From contig JAPCWD010000008.1 of assembly GCA_025943965.1 (NCBI GenBank), positions 56,434 through 120,433 on the forward strand: a stretch of 64,000 bases of DNA. The letters run 5' to 3'. Below are positions 36,208 through 44,720 of the stretch, one piece after another. The DNA is from Synergistaceae bacterium DZ-S4. GTDB taxonomy: Bacteria > Synergistota > Synergistia > Synergistales > Synergistaceae. The translations under genes and the position numbers were made by a program. Positions within the stretch are counted from its first letter, which is position 1. Each line of letters starts with the position of its first letter. The notes under the pieces are model-generated. The model saw nothing but the letters and a program-made list of their open reading frames with translations, searched no databases and had not been told where the DNA came from.

Positions 36208-37717
36208 TAAAGGCCGGTTCCTTGTCGTGTCCAACAGACTTCCTGTGACGATGACCAGCAATGACAACAAATGGGAGGCAAAATCCTCCTCCGGAGGACT
36301 GGTGAACGCACTGGATCCCGTACTCAAGAACAGGGGGGGATTCTGGGTCGGATGGCCGGGCACATGCGAAGAGGTCAAAATGTCCGTCCTGAAAGAAATA
36401 CTCGGTCCTATATCAAAGAAGAACGGATACAGATTCATGCCGGTACTGCTTACCAAAAAAGATATAGAAGAATACTATCACGGTTTTTCAAACTCCGTCC
36501 TGTGGCCGCTCTTTCATGATTTTCAGTCAAGGTGCGATTTTCTGCCCGAATACTGGGAGGGATATATCAGAGCAAACGAAAAATTTGCCAAAGTCGTTCA
36601 CGGACATGCCTCGGAAAACGATTTTATCTGGGTCAACGACTATCAGCTTATTCCGCTGGGATCTATGCTTCTGAATAAAAACCCCGACCTGAGGTCGTCT
36701 TTCTTCCTGCACATCCCCTTCCCAAGCCTGGACGTTTTCATGAAGCTTCCCTGGAGGAAGGAGATCCTTTACCAGCTGACATGCTACTCTCTCGTCTGCT
36801 TCCAGACTCAGAGAGACAGGAGAAATTTCATAGAATGCGTAAGGGTCTTCTACCCGGGCGCGACAGTCTACGGCAGAGGACATGTCATCAAGGTCAGGAT
36901 AGACGACAGGGCATTTCTTGCAGGCAGCATGCCTATCAGCATCGACTATAGGCGTTATTCGTCATTGGGCAGTTCAGGTCCTGTTGTAAAAAGAGCAAAA
37001 CAGATCAAAGATGAGATATATACTGAAAAGATGATGATCGGAGTCGACCGTCTCGACTATTCTAAGGGAATACCGCAGAAGCTGAAAGGGTTTGACAAGT
37101 GTCTTCAGGAACACCCCGAACTCAGAGAAAAATTAACGCTCTTCCAGCTCGTTATCCCAAGCAGAGATACGATCAACGAGTACAGGGAGCTCAGGAACGA
37201 GATAGAACTGCTGATAAGCGAGATAAACGGCAAATATTCGACCACAAGGTGGACGCCGGTGATCTGGCGCCACGGGTCGCTTCCGGAAACCGAACTTTAC
37301 GCCGCATACCGTGCGGCAGACATCGCTATCGTGACTTCGCTCAAAGATGGGATGAACCTGGTGTGCAAGGAATACTGTGCAAGCAAGGGAAGAAAAGGGG
37401 GAGTCCTTATCCTGAGCGAGTTTACGGGAGCTGCCATACAGCTTTCCAAAGGGGCAGTCCTGGTCAACCCCTATGACGTTTGCGACGTCTCTGAATCTAT
37501 TTACAGGGCATTTATGATGGATGAAGAAGAGCAAAAAGCAAGAATGAAGTCAATGAGGGAAGCGATAAGGAGGCAGGATGTATTCTGGTGGGTCGATAAT
37601 TTTCTGAGAGCCGCAGCGGGCAAGAAACTCGGAGATTTCCCGGAACAGGATCTTCCCTCCCTCTGGCCCGGTCTTTTTAAGATCAAACAAAAATATAACG
37701 CCGGGAAGCCTTCATAG
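36188..37717 (+). CDS. otsA: Trehalose-6-phosphate synthase
   Basis: A 509-residue GT20 enzyme transferring glucose from an NDP-sugar to glucose 6-phosphate. It has the N-terminal LVVSNRLPVT loop, FFLHIPFPS, the phosphate/acceptor region GVDRLDYSKGIPQKLKGF and the donor site SLKDGMNLVCKEY. An ATG nine bases downstream is an alternative start. Last gene of the trehalose operon; its stop lies within the loop of a terminator serving the opposite strand. Confidence 0.95.
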   Translation: MVPMKDNKGRFLVVSNRLPVTMTSNDNKWEAKSSSGGLVNALDPVLKNRGGFWVGWPGTCEEVKMSVLKEILGPISKKNGYRFMPVLLTKKDIEEYYHGFSNSVLWPLFHDFQSRCDFLPEYWEGYIRANEKFAKVVHGHASENDFIWVNDYQLIPLGSMLLNKNPDLRSSFFLHIPFPSLDVFMKLPWRKEILYQLTCYSLVCFQTQRDRRNFIECVRVFYPGATVYGRGHVIKVRIDDRAFLAGSMPISIDYRRYSSLGSSGPVVKRAKQIKDEIYTEKMMIGVDRLDYSKGIPQKLKGFDKCLQEHPELREKLTLFQLVIPSRDTINEYRELRNEIELLISEINGKYSTTRWTPVIWRHGSLPETELYAAYRAADIAIVTSLKDGMNLVCKEYCASKGRKGGVLILSEFTGAAIQLSKGAVLVNPYDVCDVSESIYRAFMMDEEEQKARMKSMREAIRRQDVFWWVDNFLRAAAGKKLGDFPEQDLPSLWPGLFKIKQKYNAGKPS

Positions 37718-37733
37718 GTCCCCGGCGTTATAT
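37693..37733 (-). terminator. Terminator of the minus-strand ACT-like gene, overlapping otsA end
   Basis: ATATAACGCCGGG and its complement CCCGGCGTTATAT form a perfect 13-bp stem. On the minus strand it is followed by TTTTTGTTT. The otsA stop codon (37715-37717) is in the loop, so the two convergent genes share the structure. Confidence 0.75.
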
Positions 37734-37751
37734 TCAGCGCATCTCTGATCG

Positions 37752-38009
37752 TTACACGAGGTTTACGAGCTTTGCCTTAACTCCGTGTACCTCGTTCAGC
37801 TTCTTGTTGAGCTCTTCAGCGAGATCTTCGCCGCAGCAAAGCTGAAGGATAAGTATCCCAGACGGCGAGCAGGTATTGTCGCAGGTCTGGTCGTGGAGGC
37901 CGAGCCTTGTTTTGATATGGCATCCGTACTCGGTCAGTATTTTTTGTACCTCAACGGCGGTCGTCTCTCTCTGTTCGATCTTTACAGCCATTATCTGGAA
38001 ACAATTCAT
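37752..38009 (-). CDS. ACT-like regulator of the TM1266 family
   Basis: An 85-residue protein with a ferredoxin-like/ACT fold pattern (EVQKILTEYGCHIKTRLGLH, then ILILQLCCGEDLAEELNKKL). TM1266-type proteins are proposed iron-only hydrogenase regulators, but none of those genes is nearby. Four cysteines (CDNTC and CC) are unusual for the family and hint at metal or redox sensing. ATG 38009 has GGGAGGG upstream and is preferred over 38033. Confidence 0.65.
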   Translation of the reverse strand: MNCFQIMAVKIEQRETTAVEVQKILTEYGCHIKTRLGLHDQTCDNTCSPSGILILQLCCGEDLAEELNKKLNEVHGVKAKLVNLV

Positions 38010-38214
38010 GAAAAGATCCCTCCCGATATCCATAAGTTTGTATAATGTATGTGACGTATCTATGATAGCAGAATCAGAGGATCATGCCTGTTAACAGTAT
38101 CGGACAGAAATGATCAAAATTTATCAAAATACTGACTTTCACATATTGCGTCGGAACATGCGCAGATAAACGCAAAACGGGAGATCTCCCTCGGTTTTAT
38201 AAACCCTTGACGAC

Positions 38215-38242
38215 TTGACAGCGACGGAGTATTCGTTATAAT
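38215..38242 (+). promoter_or_regulatory. Consensus sigma-70 promoter of tRNA cluster
   Basis: TTGACA (38215-38220) and TATAAT (38237-38242), both perfect consensus hexamers, are 16 bases apart. They lie 36 bases before tRNA-Arg. The rest of 38010-38214 holds no gene that I can support. Confidence 0.88.
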
Positions 38243-38277
38243 GTCTCTCGTGCTTCGGCAGAGGCAGTGTGAGGCGT

Positions 38278-38354
38278 GCGCCTGTAGCTCAGCCGGATAG
38301 AGCAACTGCCTTCTAAGCAGTGGGCCGGGGGTTCGAGTCCCTTCAGGCGCGCCA
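38278..38354 (+). tRNA. tRNA-Arg (TCT)
   Basis: Acceptor GCGCCTG pairs with CAGGCGC. The anticodon arm ACTGC-CTTCTAA-GCAGT gives TCT, the T-arm loop is TTCGAGT, and the 3' end is GCCA. Confidence 0.96.
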
Positions 38355-38380
38355 CTTTGAAAACTGAACAAGCATTGAAT

Positions 38381-38458
38381 GGTGAGCATAGCTCAATTGG
38401 TTAGAGCACTGGACTGTGGCTCCAGAGGTTGCGGGTTCAATTCCCGTTGCTCACCCCA
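38381..38458 (+). tRNA. tRNA-His (GTG)
   Basis: Acceptor GTGAGCA pairs with TGCTCAC, with the extra 5' G opposite C73 as in all tRNA-His. Anticodon arm CTGGA-CTGTGGC-TCCAG gives GTG. The encoded end is CCCA. Confidence 0.96.
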
Positions 38459-38470
38459 CTTTTTTGTTAT

Positions 38471-38546
38471 GGATCGTTAGCTCAACTGGCAGAGCACCTG
38501 ACTCTTAATCAGGGGGTTACAGGTTCGATTCCTGTACGATCCACCA
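38471..38546 (+). tRNA. tRNA-Lys (CTT), copy 1
   Basis: Acceptor GGATCGT pairs with ACGATCC. Anticodon arm CCTGA-CTCTTAA-TCAGG gives CTT, and the end is ACCA. Identical to copy 2. Confidence 0.97.
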
Positions 38547-38584
38547 TTCTTTTTTTTAAATACCGTTTCTGCAGCTTTCTGCGT

Positions 38585-38660
38585 GGATCGTTAGCTCAAC
38601 TGGCAGAGCACCTGACTCTTAATCAGGGGGTTACAGGTTCGATTCCTGTACGATCCACCA
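38585..38660 (+). tRNA. tRNA-Lys (CTT), copy 2
   Basis: Base-for-base copy of the tRNA 38 bases upstream: same acceptor, anticodon CTT and ACCA end. A recent tandem duplication is likely. Confidence 0.97.
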
Positions 38661-38823
38661 TTCCGTTTATCCCAAACCAAAATAAATATTTTTGTTAAAC
38701 ATCCGCGGGCATCGGTTGCTGTCGTTCTGTCGCGCTTTACATCGCGGATCAGTCTTGTTATCCTCTGATCACAGCTGCGGACGATGACTGCTTTACGAGA
38801 TCACAGGGAAGGGCCGGTGCATT

Positions 38824-39105
38824 ATGGAAATACAGAAGGGGAACGGCAGGTTTTACATCAGCTCCGACGAAGGCGGCGAGGAAGCCGAGATAGTATTTGT
38901 CAGCCAAAGCAAAGACGTCATATCGATCGAGAGGACCTTCGTGCCCGAGGCCATGAGAGGCCGCAATATTGCAGGACAGCTGCTGCAGAAGGTCGTCGAG
39001 ATGGCGCGCGCGGAAGGGCTCAAAATATACCCGGAATGCCCATACGCCCAAATGGTGTTGACAAGAGGAGACGAATACAAGGACGTGCTCTGGACGAACG
39101 ATTGA
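38824..39105 (+). CDS. Short GNAT-family N-acetyltransferase
   Basis: A 93-residue minimal GNAT domain (YjdJ/COG2388 type). The acetyl-CoA loop is EAMRGRNIAGQLLQKVVEMA, followed by the EGLKIYPECPYAQ strand with the conserved Cys-Pro-Tyr. Substrate unknown. It lies alone between tRNA genes; the ribosome site is weak. Confidence 0.85.
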   Translation: MEIQKGNGRFYISSDEGGEEAEIVFVSQSKDVISIERTFVPEAMRGRNIAGQLLQKVVEMARAEGLKIYPECPYAQMVLTRGDEYKDVLWTND

Positions 39106-39173
39106 CCGCTTCGGCCGGCCTGTCCGACAAAAGATACGGGCAAAGCAGAGGGACTATGAGCGGCATTTCTTTA

Positions 39174-39202
39174 TTGCGCTTTGAATAAAAGCAGGGTAAA
39201 AT
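39174..39202 (+). promoter_or_regulatory. Putative promoter of tRNA-Leu
   Basis: TTGCGC (39174-39179) and TAAAAT (39197-39202), 17 bases apart, lie 28 bases before the tRNA. Confidence 0.55.
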
Positions 39203-39229
39203 CTACCCTGTTCTGAACGCCGTTGGAAT

Positions 39230-39313
39230 GCGAGAGTGGCGGAATTGGCAGACGCGCGGGACTTAGGATCCCGTGTCCATGACGTAGGGGTTCAAGTCCC
39301 CTCTCTCGCACCA
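39230..39313 (+). tRNA. tRNA-Leu (TAG)
   Basis: Class II tRNA of 84 bases. Acceptor GCGAGAG pairs with CTCTCGC, anticodon loop CTTAGGA gives TAG, and a long variable arm and an ACCA end are encoded. Confidence 0.96.
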
Positions 39314-39408
39314 TCCCATATTTCCCTCCAAACAGGCTCTCCCTTATAATGTATATAATGATCCTTCGGACCAAATGATGTCAGGACCCTCGAAAAGGAG
39401 TGGCGGCC

Positions 39409-39804
39409 ATGAGCATTGAAATAAAACGTATATACGACCAGACAGACGCCGGTGACGGCAAACGGATCCTGGTGGACCGGCTGTGGCCCAGAGGGATGAC
39501 GAAGGAAAGGGCGGCCCTTTACCTCTGGATGAAGGATATAGCCCCCAGCCCGGCTCTTCGGGTCTGGTTCGGAGGCGATCCGAAAAAGTTCGATGAATTT
39601 TCACGAAGATACATGGAGGAACTGGATACGGACCCGACAAAACAGGGGGCTGTATCGCAGCTTCTGGAGATCTGCCGGAACGAAAAGCTGACGATTTTGT
39701 ACGCATCAAGGGAACCTTTGATAAATCATGCGATCATCATAATGAATTATCTGCAGAAAAAACTGGCAGACGGCACCGAGGCAGGACAGGGCAGCCGGAC
39801 ATGA
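39409..39804 (+). CDS. DUF488-family protein
   Basis: A 131-residue protein of the DUF488 family. It has the signature RIYDQTDAGDGKRILVDRLWP at the start (first residues after the ATG) and LYASREPLINHA near the end. Function is not established. The frame extends to GTG 39400, but that codon abuts the AAGGAG site; ATG 39409 is nine bases from it. The stop overlaps the next gene in ATGA. Confidence 0.85.
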   Translation: MSIEIKRIYDQTDAGDGKRILVDRLWPRGMTKERAALYLWMKDIAPSPALRVWFGGDPKKFDEFSRRYMEELDTDPTKQGAVSQLLEICRNEKLTILYASREPLINHAIIIMNYLQKKLADGTEAGQGSRT

Positions 39805-40733
39805 ACGGCGATAACATGAAAAACGGAAGCGTGCGTCTCGCATACGCGGCGGCCTTCGGACACACTGTAATTACGGGGCTCTCCTTCATGTTCTCGAAGA
39901 TAGGGCTGCTCTACAGTACCCCGTGGGACCTGCTCGCATACAGGTTCACCGCGTCTTTTGCCGCACTGATGGTGATGGTCGCCTTCGGATGGATCAGATT
40001 CAGCTTCACATGGGAAAGGATAAGAAGGATAGTCCCGCTCTCTCTGTTCTACCCCCTGTCCTTCTTTGCCTTCCAGACCTTCGGCCTTTTGTATCTGACC
40101 TCATCCGAGGCAAGCATCATACTTGCCACGATGCCCGTATTCACACTGATACTAGCTTCCTGTTTTTTAAAAGAGAGATCTACGCTGCTTCAGAAATTCT
40201 CTGTGTTTCTCTCTGTAGCGGGAGTCGTCTACATCACAGTCAACAAAGGCGCGGAGTTGAATTTTGCAAGCCTCATAGGAGTGGCGATGCTCCTCTGGAC
40301 GGCCATTTCCTTTTCCATTTACAGCATAATGCTGAAAAAAGTGGCAAGGGACTTTTCCATAATCGAGATCACCTGCATCATGACCGTGATAGGCTTTATC
40401 TCCTTCAATGCGATGTCGATCGCAAGACATGTGATAAACGGGACTCTGAGCAGCTTCTTCGTGCCGCTCGCCGAACCGGGATTCATCATCGCCTTCTCAT
40501 ATCTCGGCATACTGTCATCACTGGTGACTTCGCTGCTGACCAATTACACGCTTTCAAAGATCGACGCCTACAAAATGTGTGTCTTCATCAATCTGAACAC
40601 AGTCATATCCATCATTGCCGGAGTGGTCTTCCTCAAGGAAAATTTCTACTGCTACCACGCGATCGGCTCTGTTATGATAATCAGCGGCGTAGTGGGGACG
40701 AATTGTCTGTCCGGAAGGAATATCAAAAAATAA
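39801..40733 (+). CDS. EamA/DMT-family exporter
   Basis: A 310-residue inner-membrane protein with ten hydrophobic segments in two EamA repeats (first repeat FGLLYLTSSEASIILATMPVF; second ILSSLVTSLLTNYTLSKIDAY, each the repeat's conserved tail). Drug/metabolite transporters of this type export amino acids or metabolites. The start overlaps the DUF488 stop by four bases; an ATG at 39816 is an alternative. Confidence 0.9.
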   Translation: MNGDNMKNGSVRLAYAAAFGHTVITGLSFMFSKIGLLYSTPWDLLAYRFTASFAALMVMVAFGWIRFSFTWERIRRIVPLSLFYPLSFFAFQTFGLLYLTSSEASIILATMPVFTLILASCFLKERSTLLQKFSVFLSVAGVVYITVNKGAELNFASLIGVAMLLWTAISFSIYSIMLKKVARDFSIIEITCIMTVIGFISFNAMSIARHVINGTLSSFFVPLAEPGFIIAFSYLGILSSLVTSLLTNYTLSKIDAYKMCVFINLNTVISIIAGVVFLKENFYCYHAIGSVMIISGVVGTNCLSGRNIKK

Positions 40734-40848
40734 GACCGGACCTGCCGCGCATCCTCTTTTCCTGCTTACAAATATTTACTGTTTCGCCGGGCAGGAGTTT
40801 ACTCTACTTACATTATCGTTTTATTATTTTCTAATAACAATATCTTTC

Positions 40849-40877
40849 TTGACAAATATTTCACACAGGATTATTTT
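40849..40877 (+). promoter_or_regulatory. Promoter of the purine-salvage pair
   Basis: TTGACA (40849-40854) and TATTTT (40872-40877) are 17 bases apart, in a very A/T-rich 185-base intergenic region. Confidence 0.6.
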
Positions 40878-40919
40878 ATCCGGTGTTGAATTATCGAGTG
40901 GAAGATATGGGAAAATCCC

Positions 40920-41429
40920 ATGCTGATCGTCCACGCACTCGCGCTGGCATGTCTGAACATAGGAGCCAACATCAGCTTCGGAAAGATCACGGGCAGCATC
41001 GCGGGCGTCGATTCAAACATTGACCACCTTGCGATCTATTCATCCCTTGCAGACATGGGATCTTCCTTCTTCGGAGGAGGTCCGGTCGAGGCAATAATCT
41101 CAGGGACGGCTACGGCTCCGAATCCGATCAGATCCTCAGTTATGATGATGCTTATCATGGCCGCGATACTGCTCTTCAAACTTCTCCCGACGATAGGGAA
41201 GTATGTCCACAGCGCTTCGATAGCGGGCTTTTTGTTCGTGCTCGGAACATTTGTCACATTCGCCACCAATATCCAGGGAGCCATCGCGTCAGTTCCCGCG
41301 GCAAACGGCCCCTTCGGCTTCTCTCCGTGGGGGATGGTCATCGGAGCAACTGTCCTTGTTTCAGCAAAATGGAATCCGTTTTTTGGACTTCTTGCCGGAG
41401 TCCTTATCAAGATAATATTTTCACTCTAG
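40920..41429 (+). CDS. Half-size NCS2 (xanthine/uracil/adenine) permease homologue
   Basis: The 169 residues match only the second half of AzgA/PbuG-type NCS2 permeases (SSLADMGSSFFGGGPVEAII, TATAPNPIRSS, LLPTIGKYVHSASIAGFLFVLG) and end with the usual SAKWNPFFGLLAGVLIK. The first six or seven helices are missing, and no remnant lies upstream: a stop at 40887 and a promoter precede it. Either a truncated gene or a deliberate half-transporter. Ten bases separate it from a phosphoribosyltransferase gene, a common purine-salvage pairing. Confidence 0.65.
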   Translation: MLIVHALALACLNIGANISFGKITGSIAGVDSNIDHLAIYSSLADMGSSFFGGGPVEAIISGTATAPNPIRSSVMMMLIMAAILLFKLLPTIGKYVHSASIAGFLFVLGTFVTFATNIQGAIASVPAANGPFGFSPWGMVIGATVLVSAKWNPFFGLLAGVLIKIIFSL

Positions 41430-41438
41430 GAGAAGATC

Positions 41439-41987
41439 ATGAACGAATATTATGAACTTAAGATATGCGGGCTCGTAAGAAAGCTGAAAAAGGTAAAGGT
41501 GGCTCCGGATCTCGTGATCGCGTCCTTCGTGATGCTTGGAGACACACAGCTGATCGAGAAGTGCGCGGATGAGCTTTTTGATAAGATGAAAGATATAAAG
41601 GATCTTGACATGCTGGTCTGCCCGGAAGCAAAGGGTATACCGCTAACGCATGCGCTGGCTGTGCGCCTGGGAGTGGATTATGTCGTGGCAAGGAAATCCG
41701 TAAAGGGATACATGGAAAATCCTATCACTTCCGAAGTCAAATCGATAACGACAAATGAAAAACAGATCATCGTCATCGACGAGATCGACGCAGCCAGGCT
41801 GAACGGGAAAAGCGTCTGCGTAGTGGACGACGTAGTATCCACCGGCGGCTCGCTCCGTTCCCTCGAGGCCGTGCTCGCGAAGACGGGATGCACGGTGATA
41901 AGCAAGGCTGCCGTCCTGCTTGAAGAGGGCGGATACAGCGGGGAAGACCTGATCTACATTCAGAAGCTTCCTGTATTCAAAGCCTAG
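41439..41987 (+). CDS. Purine-type phosphoribosyltransferase
   Basis: A 182-residue type I phosphoribosyltransferase with the PRPP-binding motif VCVVDDVVSTGGSL at about residues 128-141 and an upstream PEAKGIPLTHALA loop like adenine or xanthine PRT. It attaches ribose phosphate to a free base. Pairing with the NCS2-like gene suggests uptake-linked salvage. The base cannot be told from sequence. Confidence 0.85.
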   Translation: MNEYYELKICGLVRKLKKVKVAPDLVIASFVMLGDTQLIEKCADELFDKMKDIKDLDMLVCPEAKGIPLTHALAVRLGVDYVVARKSVKGYMENPITSEVKSITTNEKQIIVIDEIDAARLNGKSVCVVDDVVSTGGSLRSLEAVLAKTGCTVISKAAVLLEEGGYSGEDLIYIQKLPVFKA

Positions 41988-42011
41988 ATAATTACCTGAC
42001 CGACAAGAGGA

Positions 42012-42045
42012 GGTACCGCTTTTTGACCGAAGCGGTGCCTTTTGT
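42012..42045 (+). terminator. Rho-independent terminator after phosphoribosyltransferase
   Basis: GGTACCGCT pairs with AGCGGTGCC (one wobble), followed by TTTTGTTGTTT. Confidence 0.75.
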
Positions 42046-42126
42046 TGTTTGCTCCTTTTGCGTGATGTCTGCTCTGTTTGTGTTATTATTAAAAGTGCAG
42101 CTACGATACGCGGAGGATATATCAGT

Positions 42127-42759
42127 ATGAAAAAGTTTTTAAGCGTGATGATCCTGGCAGTCTTTGCCGCCGTTGTTTCATGCCATGGTGCTGAGGCAAT
42201 GACCGTGGGCGAATTTTATTCGCTGGCGAAAAAACATAAGCACATACAGCCATTTGCGGTGACAGTCCAGAGCGCCTGTGAAACGGGACACTGGACCAGC
42301 GAGCTCTGGATCAACGGATACAACGGGGCGGGGCTGAAAGTTTCGAAGGAATGGCTAAGCGCGAACAAGCCCTACATCACAAAAAGCAGCGTTGAGAGCA
42401 GCAAAGGAGTCTATGGGCAGGAGACCTCAAAATTCAGAAAATACGGCTCTCCCGAAGAATTTTTACGCGACTATGAAAAAAAAATCCGGGAGGACTATCC
42501 CAGATGCGCAAGGAACAGGGATAATATATGGGGTTATTTTGCCGGACTTTACGACGGCAAAAAGGGCAAATGGGCGACAGACCACAAATATTACGACAAA
42601 CTTACTGTAAAGGCGATCAAGCTTGCCCCCGAAATTTACGGCTCAGAGTGGAAACAAAAACTTATCAGGGACTTCAAGGTCGCATCCAGGCGAAAATCTC
42701 TTACAGGCTGGCAGATCGATATCATCCGCAGCGAATTCAAAAAGGCCGGAGTGCTGTAG
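42127..42759 (+). CDS. Exported glucosaminidase-domain protein
   Basis: A 210-residue probable peptidoglycan hydrolase. The N-terminus MKKFLSVMILAVFAAVVSC is a signal sequence ending in a lipobox-like VVSC, so it may be a lipoprotein. The glucosaminidase core follows (AVTVQSACETGHWTSEL with the catalytic Glu, then KFRKYGSPEEFLRDYEKKI). The open frame starts at 42049, but ATG 42127 has GGAGG upstream and gives the signal peptide. Confidence 0.85.
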   Translation: MKKFLSVMILAVFAAVVSCHGAEAMTVGEFYSLAKKHKHIQPFAVTVQSACETGHWTSELWINGYNGAGLKVSKEWLSANKPYITKSSVESSKGVYGQETSKFRKYGSPEEFLRDYEKKIREDYPRCARNRDNIWGYFAGLYDGKKGKWATDHKYYDKLTVKAIKLAPEIYGSEWKQKLIRDFKVASRRKSLTGWQIDIIRSEFKKAGVL

Positions 42760-42815
42760 GAAGGCGCTTTGCGGAAACGAAGCCATGATCTTATATCAAA
42801 AAGCAGGTGTATTGA

Positions 42816-43187
42816 ATGATACGCGGGATCGGAATAGACATCTGTGACATCTCAAGAATGCGCAAGGCTGTCTCAAGAGAAGGATTCTGCAGGCGTGTCT
42901 TCTCTGAAGGCGAGAGAGCCTATGCGGAATCCAAAGCGGACCCGGCGGCACACTACGCCGCGGCCTTTGCTGCGCGCGAGGCTTTGTCAAAAGCGACCGG
43001 TTGGGGGATAGCGGGGCTTGGGCTCAACTCCTGTTCGATCGAAAGGACCCCTTCGGGCCCAAGGTTCGTATTTGACGAGGAGGCGCTTTCAAAGTTCTCA
43101 AAAGAGGGGATCGACAACGTCTTCCTCTCTATATCCCATGAAGCCGGCATAGCAGTGGCAGTCGTCATACTGGAGAAAAACCGATAA
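42816..43187 (+). CDS. acpS: Holo-[acyl-carrier-protein] synthase
   Basis: A 123-residue 4'-phosphopantetheinyl transferase that activates ACP. It has the GIDICDISRM motif and FAAREALSKATGWGI with catalytic Glu/Lys, then LSISHEAGIAVAVV. Its stop overlaps the next start by one base in a conserved acpS-nnrD-tsaE-tsaB cluster. Confidence 0.95.
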   Translation: MIRGIGIDICDISRMRKAVSREGFCRRVFSEGERAYAESKADPAAHYAAAFAAREALSKATGWGIAGLGLNSCSIERTPSGPRFVFDEEALSKFSKEGIDNVFLSISHEAGIAVAVVILEKNR

Positions 43188-44716
43188 TGATGAGATATTA
43201 CGATCCCGAAGACATACGGCAGGCCGATGTCCTTGCGACAGAGAAGTACGGCATCCCTTCGCTCGAACTGATGGAAAACGCCGGCACAAATGCCGCAGCG
43301 GAAGTATTGAAAAGGTATCCTGACGCACGCAGTATCCTCATCCTTGCCGGTCCCGGCAACAACGGGGGAGACGGTTTCGTTGCAGCAAGATGCTTTCTGG
43401 ACAAGGGCCTCGACGTAAAACTTATCCTGTCTGCCGATCCCGGCTCTTACAAGGGCGACCCACAGATCAATCTAGACAGGCTGGTCAGATCATATGCCGG
43501 GAAATGCACTGTCCAATGTTCGAAAGATCTCACCGACGATGAGATCATCAGTTATGCAGATGACGCCGGCTGCGTGATCGATTCCCTTCTCGGCACGGGT
43601 TCAAAGGGGGCCCCGAGGGGGGAGGTCGAACGTCTGATCAGGCTGTGTGAAAATAATAGGGCAGTTGTAGCTTTTGATATTCCAAGCGGAATAGACCCAA
43701 CAACCGGTAGAATTTACGACCCATGCGTAAAGGCGGACCTGACAGTCACATTCCTCGCGGCAAAAAGGGGGATGTGCTTCTCTCCCGCTTACGAGATGTG
43801 CGGGACTGTCGTGACAGCGAGCATCGGGATATCTCCCGACAAGGTCCTTGCCGACAGGAAGAGCATCCTCTCATTCGCGAAAGAGGATATCGTACCTTTG
43901 CTTCCCGAACTGCCAAGGGACATCCATAAGGGCAGCAGAGGAGGGGTACTCGTCGTAGGAGGATCCGTGAACTACAGAGGGGCGCCGCTGCTGGCCGGGC
44001 TCGGTGCGCTGCGTTCAGGTGCCGGACTTGTCGTCCTCGCGCTGCCCGACTTCATGATCGACGCTGCATCGCTCTTTCTGCCCGAAGCCATATTCGTGCC
44101 GCTGAGTACCAAAGGCGATGAAATAATTCCCGGGAGCGCCGCGGATGCTGTTGCGGCGTGGGAGAAAAGGTGCGGAGCCTGTGTCGTGGGTCCCGGCCTC
44201 GGCAGGAGCGCTTCAGCCGGATCGGTGGTCGAATGGTTCTGGAAGAACTGGGACAAGCCCCTCCTGGTCGACGGCGACGGCCTCTATTTCCTCTCAGCCG
44301 ACCGCAGACCTATATACAGGGAAGATGCGGCGCTGACCCCTCACGGCGGAGAGGCCGCAAGGCTGCTTGGCATAACGCCAGAAGAGGTAAATATGTCCAG
44401 AACGGAAGCTGCTTCATCCATGCTGAGGATAGCCGGCAGCGTCCTGCTGAAGGGTATGGACACGGTCGTATGTTCCAAAGGCAGGGAGATCACGATAATC
44501 AAAGGGGGCTCTCTCTCCCTTTCCGTCCCCGGCTCAGGCGACGTCCTGAGCGGTGCGGCAGGGGCGTTTATGGCATCCGGCATGCCGATCAGCGATGCAC
44601 TGCTCGCTGCGGCTTCGGCGCACGCGGCGGCCGGAGCGCTGTTGGAAGATAGGCACGGAGTCAGGGGAACACTTGCAAGGGAGATAGCAGATGCACTGCC
44701 TTTCACGCTCAGCTGA
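43187..44716 (+). CDS. nnrD: Bifunctional NAD(P)H-hydrate epimerase/dehydratase
   Basis: A 509-residue metabolite-repair enzyme. The N-terminal epimerase (~1-210) has LAGPGNNGGDGFVAARC and IPSGIDPTTG. The C-terminal ADP/ATP-dependent dehydratase (~220-505) has GPGLGRSASAG, LVDGDGLYFL, LTPHGGEAARLLG and SLSVPGSGDVLSGAAGA. It restores NAD(P)H from its hydrated form. The next gene starts four bases after its stop. Confidence 0.95.
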   Translation: MMRYYDPEDIRQADVLATEKYGIPSLELMENAGTNAAAEVLKRYPDARSILILAGPGNNGGDGFVAARCFLDKGLDVKLILSADPGSYKGDPQINLDRLVRSYAGKCTVQCSKDLTDDEIISYADDAGCVIDSLLGTGSKGAPRGEVERLIRLCENNRAVVAFDIPSGIDPTTGRIYDPCVKADLTVTFLAAKRGMCFSPAYEMCGTVVTASIGISPDKVLADRKSILSFAKEDIVPLLPELPRDIHKGSRGGVLVVGGSVNYRGAPLLAGLGALRSGAGLVVLALPDFMIDAASLFLPEAIFVPLSTKGDEIIPGSAADAVAAWEKRCGACVVGPGLGRSASAGSVVEWFWKNWDKPLLVDGDGLYFLSADRRPIYREDAALTPHGGEAARLLGITPEEVNMSRTEAASSMLRIAGSVLLKGMDTVVCSKGREITIIKGGSLSLSVPGSGDVLSGAAGAFMASGMPISDALLAAASAHAAAGALLEDRHGVRGTLAREIADALPFTLS

Positions 44717-44720
44717 GAGA

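Noticed and set aside
38429..38698. Plus-strand 89-codon frame over the tRNA-His and tRNA-Lys genes
   Set aside because: It repeats SLAQLAEHLTLNQGVTGSIP because it translates two identical tRNA-Lys genes; this is a known artefact.
38784..39188. Plus-strand 134-codon frame overlapping the GNAT gene
   Set aside because: It is an out-of-frame shadow of the GNAT reading frame.
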